Shown piece after piece: positions 1 to 4,514 of a stretch of DNA of 6,886 nt (position 1 is the first letter of the stretch; each line of letters opens with the position of its first letter). Location of the stretch: positions 1-6,886 of the forward strand of contig JAKCCY010000142.1 in NCBI GenBank assembly GCA_021838765.1. Reading direction: 5' to 3'. The DNA is from Nitrospirota bacterium. GTDB lineage: Bacteria > Nitrospirota_A > Leptospirillia > Leptospirillales > Leptospirillaceae. A model generated the notes under the pieces. It saw only the letters and a program-made list of their open reading frames with translations, was not told the DNA's origin and did no database searches. The translations under genes were made by a program, and so were the position numbers.

Positions 1-2
1 CC

Positions 3-308
3 CTGTATTGTGCAATGACGGGAACAGCGGTCAGCGCCGGCTCATCCTATCAAACCCCCGGGGCAATCCTCGCCTATTCGGTCTCCGGGACCACACTGAC
101 CTCTTTTACCCCGGTCCCAACCGGCGGATGGCCATTGTCGGTTTCGTTGGCCCCCAACGGGAACCTCGCATTTGTCCCGAACTACGGAAGCAGCAATGTC
201 TCTGTCTTTTCAGTGGCGGGTAATGGGGCCCTGACGCCTTTCAACCTCAACAATGGAAGCAACCTTCTTCCGGTGGGATCCAACCCCATATCGGTCATCG
301 TTCGCTGA
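3..308 (+). CDS. C-terminal end of a YVTN/lactonase-like beta-propeller protein (5' truncated by window edge)
   Basis: The frame is open to the left edge and ends at TGA 306-308, leaving 101 residues. The visible part holds about two propeller blades. Each has a strand such as GAILAYSV or NVSVFSV, a turn, and a repeated pattern of the type P-x-S-V-x-x-x-P-N-G-N-L-A-F-V-x-N-Y-G-S. This pattern is typical of YVTN or 6-phosphogluconolactonase-like beta-propellers, which are usually exported surface or periplasmic proteins. The chain is rich in Ser, Gly, Asn and Thr and has no charged catalytic motif. The N-terminus, where a signal peptide would lie, is outside the window. The ATG at 15 is internal, because the same frame is open upstream of it. 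No substrate can be assigned, and an enzymatic lactonase role is not supported by what is visible. Confidence 0.8.
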   Translation: MYCAMTGTAVSAGSSYQTPGAILAYSVSGTTLTSFTPVPTGGWPLSVSLAPNGNLAFVPNYGSSNVSVFSVAGNGALTPFNLNNGSNLLPVGSNPISVIVR

Positions 309-450
309 TTCCTTCTAAAACGGGATCGAAATCGTTCCAGGGACAAGACCTCCACTCGAACGAGGATTGAACACTTGCCCGAGCATAATGGAATGGTCAG
401 TGCAGTCTGGGTTGGGATACCGGCTCCCGATCAGGTATTCTTGCCCGGAC

Positions 451-485
451 GAAAAAGGGAGAGGCGTCTGTAAACGCCTCTCCCT
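451..485 (-). terminator. Intrinsic terminator on the minus strand
   Basis: Bases 456-467 (AGGGAGAGGCGT) and 474-485 (ACGCCTCTCCCT) form a perfect 12-bp stem with a 6-base loop. On the minus strand the stem is followed directly by TTTTTC, the complement of GAAAAA at 451-456. This is the classic Rho-independent layout. On the plus strand the bases after the stem are CAAAACG, so it would not end the propeller transcript well. No intact minus-strand gene feeds into it; see the gene-tail entry just upstream. Confidence 0.75.
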
Positions 486-518
486 CAAAACGAAAACCAA
501 CCCTCTCCATTGCCGGGA

Positions 519-590
519 TCACTCGACAGGATCAGGGGCAACGAGCTCGAGTCCCTCCGGAAGCACTTCCAAAGTCTCGTGGACAAAGGG
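519..590 (-). pseudogene. Possible C-terminal remnant of an unknown minus-strand gene
   Basis: Reading leftward, this frame encodes PFVHETLEVLPEGLELVAPDPVE and stops at TGA (519-521), about 33 bases before the minus-strand terminator stem. The codons lean to C or G in third position and the spacing from stop to terminator is normal, so it could be the last part of a real gene whose body is gone. Further upstream the same frame runs into intron-like, non-coding-looking DNA. I do not recognise the peptide. It may simply be a chance frame; the main support is the orphan terminator. Confidence 0.25.
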
Positions 591-639
591 GATCGAGCAG
601 CATCCCGCTGTTCTCAAGGGAAGAAAAAAAGAACCCCAC

Positions 640-749
640 GCTTTCTTCCCACGCTCGGTCACCCTTGCACAGTTGCGTTTCCCTTCATTCGCTGTGGTCA
701 GCTTATGGAAGGACTTTCCCCTCCAAGATCGCGCCCATGCCGGGCGCAC
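640..749 (-). mobile_element. 5' end fragment of a group II intron, probably class C (truncated)
   Basis: On the minus strand, starting at 749, the sequence begins GTGCGCCCGGCATGGGCGC. This matches the GUGYG 5' splice-site consensus and the first domain I helix of bacterial class C introns such as the Oceanobacillus iheyensis one, as I remember that sequence. Landmarks follow in the expected order: a GGAGGGGAAAGTCCTTCC hairpin at about 724-707, GCAAGGGTG with nearby ACCG, and GGGAAGAAAGC ending at 640. The last resembles the GAAGGAAGC box of domain I. I can find no domain V hairpin, no domain VI and no reverse transcriptase gene to the left, so this is a dead fragment of roughly 110 bases, perhaps reaching to about 590. 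The identification rests on remembered consensus, not on a structure search. Confidence 0.6.
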
Positions 750-755
750 CCTTAT

Positions 756-779
756 AACTCCGGGCTGAACCCAGGAGTT
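756..779. repeat. Hairpin adjoining the intron-like 5' end
   Basis: AACTCC (756-761) pairs with GGAGTT (774-779), and GGG (762-764) pairs with CCC (770-772), with one bulged A and a 5-base loop. On the plus strand it is followed by a short TTTTA (778-782), a weak terminator. On the minus strand it lies six bases before the intron-like GTGCG. Class C introns are known to insert just after terminator-like hairpins, so this may be the original 5' exon target. Confidence 0.5.
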
Positions 780-800
780 TTACGGCTCTTTCTGATAAAA

Positions 801-820
801 AATGGACGGAAATGGACGGA
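801..820 (+). repeat. Tandem 10-base direct repeat
   Basis: AATGGACGGA occurs twice back to back (801-810, 811-820), and a degenerate third copy (ATTGGATTCT) follows at 821-830. It lies about 50 to 70 bases upstream of the antitoxin promoter. It may be a slippage product or an upstream binding site; nothing in the sequence decides. Confidence 0.5.
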
Positions 821-870
821 ATTGGATTCTCATTCTGCTGATCCTCCGGATCGGCAACTCTTCATCCGAA

Positions 871-899
871 TTGCGGATTATCCGATATTCCGCTATAAT
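871..899 (+). promoter_or_regulatory. Sigma-70-type promoter of the toxin-antitoxin pair, with overlapping inverted half-sites
   Basis: A perfect -10 box TATAAT (894-899) sits 17 bases after TTGCGG (871-876), which keeps the TTG of a -35 box. Transcription should begin at about 905-907, on or next to the ATG at 907, leaving no room for a ribosome binding site. The core also overlaps half-sites CGGAT (874-878) and ATCCG (880-884), which form a palindrome with a one-base centre. Further half-sites lie at 847-851 (CGGAT) and 864-868 (ATCCG). AbrB-type antitoxins usually repress their own promoter, so these are plausible operator sites. Confidence 0.65.
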
Positions 900-906
900 G
901 ATTTCC

Positions 907-1152
907 ATGGACACTATCGCACAAATCGGCGCTCGCGGACAGCTAACATTACCAGCCTCCGCCAGAAAAAAATTGGGACTTAAAACGGGAGATACCCTAC
1001 TTGTCCATATTGAGGGGGGGCGGATCGTTCTGGATCCAGCAGTTGTCCTGCCAGTAGAGATTTATACGGAAAAACGTATTGCAGAATTTGCCGAACAGGC
1101 GACAATGACAACGGAAGAACTAGAAAAAGCGCAGCGTTATTGGGAACAGTAA
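907..1152 (+). CDS. AbrB/SpoVT-family antitoxin (VapB-like)
   Basis: This gene encodes 81 residues. The N-terminal 45 or so form a swapped-hairpin AbrB DNA-binding domain: AQIGARGQLTLPASARKKLGLKTGDTLLVHIEGGRIVL, with the family hallmarks G-R-G-Q-hydrophobic-T-hydrophobic-P (residues 8-16), R-K-K-L-G-L (20-25) and G-D near 28-29. The C-terminal part (about 50-81), ending in a predicted helix EELEKAQRYWEQ, is the usual toxin-neutralising tail. I chose the ATG at 907 because the domain begins right there. The frame also has ATG 898, but that overlaps the -10 box. The start at 802 would add an unrelated segment. The stop overlaps the PIN gene, as in a type II toxin-antitoxin operon. The protein is expected to bind the nuclease and, with it, repress the promoter just upstream. 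Partner and operator are inferred from family and position. Confidence 0.88.
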   Translation: MDTIAQIGARGQLTLPASARKKLGLKTGDTLLVHIEGGRIVLDPAVVLPVEIYTEKRIAEFAEQATMTTEELEKAQRYWEQ

Positions 1153-1556
1153 GGAAAGCTGTTACCGTTTTTCTGGATGCCAATATTCTGTTTTCAGCCG
1201 CCCTTGGCGGAGAATCTTTCACGATGCTGTGGAATTTGGCACAACAGAAAAAAATTGTCCTACACAGCAGTGCCTACTGCATAATAGAGGCCCGGCGCAA
1301 TATCGAGAGGAAGCGACCACAGGCGCTAAATGACTTTGAAGGGAAACTTTCCAGCGTCAATGCCGTGGTTTCCAGAACGACCATGAATTTTCAATCTGAC
1401 TTGAACGAGAAGGACCGGCCGGTCCTGGATGCTGCGATTGCAGCCGGGGTGGATGTGCTCCTGACCGGTGATGTTCGTCATTTTGGGCCACTGATGAAGC
1501 GCTCGGACCTCCCTTTACGCGTAATGACCTTGCGTATGTTCTTGCTTCACGAGTGA
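1140..1556 (+). CDS. PIN-domain ribonuclease toxin (VapC-like)
   Basis: The product is about 138 residues, the usual size for a PIN toxin. Counting from TTG 1140, the acidic active-site residues are visible in order: D13 in VFLDANILFSAA, E50 in CIIEARRNI, D92 in EKDRPVLDAAI, and D111 in LLTGDVRHF. These would bind Mg or Mn and cleave RNA, probably tRNA or rRNA as in known VapC proteins; the target here is unknown. The fold looks closer to the PIN_3-type predicted nucleases than to classical VapC. No ATG or GTG lies close before the domain, so the start is probably TTG 1140, which overlaps the antitoxin end by 13 bases. No good Shine-Dalgarno sequence is seen, so translation is probably coupled to the antitoxin. 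The reading frame is intact and all key residues are present, so the toxin could be active. Confidence 0.82.
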   Translation: MGTVRKAVTVFLDANILFSAALGGESFTMLWNLAQQKKIVLHSSAYCIIEARRNIERKRPQALNDFEGKLSSVNAVVSRTTMNFQSDLNEKDRPVLDAAIAAGVDVLLTGDVRHFGPLMKRSDLPLRVMTLRMFLLHE

Positions 1557-1590
1557 TTGCTCCCCCGTATAAATCCCGGAGACAGCAATC
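1555..1590 (+). repeat. Inverted repeat at the end of the PIN gene
   Basis: GATTGCT (1555-1561) and AGCAATC (1584-1590) are perfect 7-base arms around a 22-base centre, and the first arm overlaps the PIN stop codon TGA (1554-1556). It could fold at the 3' end of the toxin-antitoxin mRNA. No T-run follows, so it is not a convincing intrinsic terminator. Confidence 0.4.
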
Positions 1591-1604
1591 TCAGCCTCAT
1601 CCTA

Positions 1605-1634
1605 TGGGGGACCTTGCAGTCCCGATCTCCCCCA
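1605..1634. repeat. G-rich/C-rich hairpin between convergent genes
   Basis: TGGGGGA (1605-1611) and TCCCCCA (1628-1634) can pair, and inside them GGGAC (1608-1612) can instead pair with GTCCC (1619-1623). A second short hairpin, TAGGGG (1705-1710) with CCCCTA (1718-1723), follows. They lie between the PIN gene and the end of the efflux operon and may slow polymerases from both sides. Neither has a T-run. Confidence 0.35.
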
Positions 1635-1779
1635 GCCTGCAACACGGACAGAGACAGGTCCGATAAAATCACACGCTGTCCATTTCTGATCGTTGATCGA
1701 TGCATAGGGGCGCTTCCCCCCTAACTTGAGATAGATGTTTTCCAATATTCGCAAACTTCTGATCTCCCCTCTGGCGCAT

Positions 1780-1797
1780 TTCAGGAGCTCTCCTGAA
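1780..1797 (-). repeat. Near-perfect palindrome after the efflux operon, possible transcript end
   Basis: TTCAGGAG and CTCCTGAA flank a 2-base centre, giving 8-base arms, 13 bases after the TolC-family stop codon. As RNA it would form a hairpin with a small loop that could protect or end the operon transcript. On the minus strand the next bases are ATGCGCC, with no T-run, so intrinsic termination is not well supported. It could also be a protein-binding site. Confidence 0.35.
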
Positions 1798-1810
1798 GAG
1801 ACCAATCCGC

Positions 1811-3256
1811 TCAGGTCTTGGGATTCGCCCTTGGCGTCCCATCGGCCCTGACCCAGCGGGGGTAATCCTGACCGGTCGCAAAGGCAAGCGCCGCCCGGTC
1901 GACAGTCAGCCGGTACTGGGCTTTGGCAAGAGCGGCTCTCGTATCGAGAAGATAAACCTCTGCCAGTGTCAGCTTGACGATCGAAATCAGGTTCGCCTCA
2001 TATTTTGCCTGGGCGAGACGGAGGCCGAGCTTGGCTTCCTCCACTGCTTTTGTATAGGCCTTGACGTCGTACAGGTCGGTCCTGACCCGCTCATGGGCCG
2101 AGACCACCTCGTAACGGATCCTGTGGTCGAGATCCTTGAGCTTTTCGGATTCGAAAAGAGCCTGCTGATGGCTCGCCTCGACCTGGGACCTGATCATCCC
2201 GCCCGTATAGATCGGGACGTTCACCATCGCTCCGCCCATCCACCATCCCGGGGTATAGGACGCACCCGTGTTGAGCTGATTCAGTGTCCCGAAGGAGCCG
2301 AATGCAGACAGGTAGGGATAATGGGACGCCTTGACGGAGCTTGTGTACTCATTGATCGCACCAACAGTTGACTTGACCGCATGCATCTCCGGTCTGGCAT
2401 CAAGGGCCGTCTTCAGAAGACCCGGCAAGGGCGGAATCGGGGACAGATCCTCGGTGACAGAAGTCGGGTAGTAGTTTCTCGCTCCCCCCTCTCCAAGTCC
2501 AAGCGCCTCGTTGAGCCTTGCCACCCGTGTCTTCACATCGTCCTTCATTCCGACAAGAAGTGCCTGGGCCTTCAACAGGTCGACCTGGGCAAACTCATCG
2601 TCGAGCTTCGACTTGTACTGGGCCTTGTAAAGGGAATTGGTCAGCTCACGGACAAGCGCCCTTTGTTCCTCGTTCTTCTGGTAGACAATCACAAGCTGTT
2701 TGTCCAGCTGAAGATGGGCATACGCCTCCCTGACCTGAAGGATGACCCAGGCATCCCTGGTGACAAGATTGGCGATCGCCGCATGTTCCTTCTTTTCCGC
2801 CGACCTGGTCAGATGAAGATAACGACCGAAATCAAACAGCATCTGCGTCGCGCCGATCGAGGCATCAAACACATTCGACGTCTGCGTCCCGTCCCTGCCG
2901 AGCGGTCCGATCCCCCCGTAGGTAATCGGCATAAAAGGAGAATAGGCGTAGCCATTGTTGTAAGGCCTGTTGCTCACACCGGGATTGCCGGTCCCGAATA
3001 ACGCGCCGGCCCCCACATTCGGCAGAAAATGCGCATTCGCCTCGCCAATCTTCGCCTTTCTGGCCGCTACCCGGTGGCGATAGGCGAAGAGCCTGGGATG
3101 ATGGTGGAGAGCAAAAGAGATGGCCTGGTCCACCGTCAGATGAGGATCAGGTGCCTGGGTCACGATCGCACCGTCTGCTGCCAGTGCCTGCGTAGCCATC
3201 CCTATCAAGGCGGCGGCTCCCATGACCACCGCACTCCATGTCTTTTTTTGAATCAT
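1811..3256 (-). CDS. TolC-family outer-membrane efflux channel
   Basis: The 481-residue product begins with a Sec signal peptide: MIQKK, a hydrophobic stretch, then ALA before A27, with likely cleavage after residue 26. There is no lipobox cysteine. Two repeated outer-membrane efflux domains follow (roughly residues 40-235 and 265-460), long and alpha-helical with QA/KA-rich segments. Family features include the HPRLFAYRHRVAARKAKIGEA helix and FLPNVG near the start of repeat one, HYPYLSAFGSFG opening repeat two, and the late helices with AKYEANLISIVKLTLAEVYLLDTRAALAKAQYRL. The protein should form a trimeric tunnel through the outer membrane. GGAGG (3267-3271 complement) lies 10 bases before ATG 3254-3256. 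It is the last gene of the operon, 52 bases after the adaptor. The substrate is not evident. Confidence 0.92.
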   Translation of the reverse strand: MIQKKTWSAVVMGAAALIGMATQALAADGAIVTQAPDPHLTVDQAISFALHHHPRLFAYRHRVAARKAKIGEANAHFLPNVGAGALFGTGNPGVSNRPYNNGYAYSPFMPITYGGIGPLGRDGTQTSNVFDASIGATQMLFDFGRYLHLTRSAEKKEHAAIANLVTRDAWVILQVREAYAHLQLDKQLVIVYQKNEEQRALVRELTNSLYKAQYKSKLDDEFAQVDLLKAQALLVGMKDDVKTRVARLNEALGLGEGGARNYYPTSVTEDLSPIPPLPGLLKTALDARPEMHAVKSTVGAINEYTSSVKASHYPYLSAFGSFGTLNQLNTGASYTPGWWMGGAMVNVPIYTGGMIRSQVEASHQQALFESEKLKDLDHRIRYEVVSAHERVRTDLYDVKAYTKAVEEAKLGLRLAQAKYEANLISIVKLTLAEVYLLDTRAALAKAQYRLTVDRAALAFATGQDYPRWVRADGTPRANPKT

Positions 3257-3308
3257 CCGGATATTTCCTCCATATAGCTTCCCTCAAAACGGGTTCTGAA
3301 AACCGCCA

Positions 3309-4514
3309 TTATCCGAGCTGTCTTGCTGGCCGATATGGAATGACCCTTCTCGGAATGGCGTGGACATGCTGCCCTTCACGAACATGCCAGCGCCCCATGA
3401 CGACAACACGGTCTCCAGGATTTAACCCTTTTGACACCTTGACCCAGTTCCCGTTGTCGACATCCACTTCGATGGGCCGGATATGCGCCACACCATGATC
3501 CACGACCACAACCGTCAAAGGCTTTCCGACACGTGCCCGGATGGCAAATCCCGGGATGAGGAGAGCTCCCTTTTCATGGGAGAGCGAAAAGGTAAACTCA
3601 CCGTACATCCCCGGATGGATCGCCAGGTCATGATTGTCGAAATCGACCTCGGTCCTCATCGTCCGGGTTCTCAGGTTCTCCTCAAAATCAAAACGTGTTA
3701 CCGTTCCCCTGAAGACCCGACCGGGAAGAGCGGAAAAGGCGACCTCCACAGGCTGCCCCATCTTGACCAGGGGAGCCACCTGGGCAGGAACCCAGACGTA
3801 GGCACGAAGCTTGGTAACCCGTTCAACCGTCACAATCGGCTGAACGCTGTCCGTATGGGACGTCCCGATCGAAATCATCTTTCCGGGATCCACAAATCGC
3901 TGGGTCACCACCCCATCAAAGGGAGCCCTGATCGTTCGATAGTCCATAAGGGCCTCATCATGGAGAACCTGGGCCTTTGCCATTTTATAGCTGGCCTCTT
4001 TTTCCTGGACACGTTCTTTCGAGATCAGTTTCGGGTGATCGGCCCAGACCTGCTGAATACGCAAAAATGTGAGATGGGCTATTTTTTCCCTGGCCTGATC
4101 CTTTTTCAGGGTCTGGCGAAGCTCCGGATCGGCAATAATCGCCAGGACCTGTCCCTTCCGGACAAAATCCCCCTTGTCCACGTTAAGGACACGGAGATAG
4201 CCGGGAACATGCGCCATGATCACCGCCTTCCTGAAAGAATGGATCGATGCCGGGATCGTGACCTTCCGGACAAAGTCCTGAGACCTGACCCGCACATACT
4301 GGACCGTCTGCAGAGGACGAACAACCTTTTTTGGCGGGTGCAGGTCATGATAGGCAAGAAGAATCACCGGAGTAATGATCAAAGCCAAAAGAACAACAAG
4401 AATAGCGATCCTGTCCCGCCTTGTGACCTCGACCTTCGAAAGATCGATCTCCTCCTTCCAGGCAGGATTGAACTCCTCGCCATGATGCGCGCCGCTGTTC
4501 GGGGTTTCCGTCAT
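3309..4514 (-). CDS. RND-type periplasmic adaptor (membrane fusion protein, HlyD/AcrA family)
   Basis: The 401-residue product has a cytoplasmic N-terminus of about 35 residues, one membrane anchor (about 36-55, IAILVVLLALIITPVILLAY), then a periplasmic part. It follows the family order. The first lipoyl half is at about 102-131 (VPGYLRVLNVDKGDFVRKGQ, then VLAIIADPEL). A helical hairpin spans about 133-192, and the second lipoyl half is at about 196-215 (RAPFDGVVTQRFVDPGK). A beta-barrel with MGQPVEVAFSALPGRVFRGTV comes next, and a membrane-proximal domain ends in LNPGDRVVVMG. It should bridge an inner-membrane pump to the downstream TolC-like channel. I chose ATG 4514 over the longer GTG-type start at 4571. 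Its ATG overlaps the regulator stop as ATGA, and an AGGAGA lies five bases upstream, so translation is probably coupled. It is anchored by a helix, not a lipid. No pump gene is beside it. Confidence 0.92.
   Translation of the reverse strand: MTETPNSGAHHGEEFNPAWKEEIDLSKVEVTRRDRIAILVVLLALIITPVILLAYHDLHPPKKVVRPLQTVQYVRVRSQDFVRKVTIPASIHSFRKAVIMAHVPGYLRVLNVDKGDFVRKGQVLAIIADPELRQTLKKDQAREKIAHLTFLRIQQVWADHPKLISKERVQEKEASYKMAKAQVLHDEALMDYRTIRAPFDGVVTQRFVDPGKMISIGTSHTDSVQPIVTVERVTKLRAYVWVPAQVAPLVKMGQPVEVAFSALPGRVFRGTVTRFDFEENLRTRTMRTEVDFDNHDLAIHPGMYGEFTFSLSHEKGALLIPGFAIRARVGKPLTVVVVDHGVAHIRPIEVDVDNGNWVKVSKGLNPGDRVVVMGRWHVREGQHVHAIPRRVIPYRPARQLG

Larger units (their letters stand above)
309..906. other. 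Long gene-poor region with mobile-element and gene relics
   Basis: This stretch of about 600 bases carries no intact gene on either strand. Open frames that cross it have no recognisable domains and mixed codon character. It does hold structure: a strong hairpin with a T-run on the minus strand (451-485), a stretch on the minus strand that may be the last codons of a lost gene (519-590), a group II intron-like 5' end (640-749, minus), a hairpin beside it (756-779), a tandem 10-base repeat (801-820), and the promoter of the toxin-antitoxin pair (871-899). I read it as a scar left by decay of mobile or accessory DNA. That reading is inference. Confidence 0.6.

Noticed and set aside
378..438. 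Search for an intron domain V in the minus strand, around GGGAGCCGGTATCCC
   Set aside because: The start resembles GAGCCG, but the following bases do not form the conserved 34-base hairpin with a matching second arm.
802..906. Longer N-terminus for the antitoxin
   Set aside because: The added segment covers the -35 and -10 boxes and does not resemble any AbrB N-terminus.
367..983. Two overlapping plus-strand open frames of about 130 to 157 codons
   Set aside because: They run across a terminator hairpin, the intron-like stretch and a promoter; the second ends inside the antitoxin gene in another frame. No domain or ribosome binding site is visible.
1602..1805. Minus-strand open frame of 67 codons after the TolC-family gene
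   Set aside because: The peptide segment LENIYLKLGGKRPYASIND looks protein-like, but the frame crosses several hairpins, has no clear ribosome binding site and matches no family I know. It could be a gene remnant, but the support is too weak to annotate.
2381..3001. Plus-strand open frame of 206 codons
   Set aside because: It is antisense to the TolC-family gene and has no domain, so it is a shadow frame.
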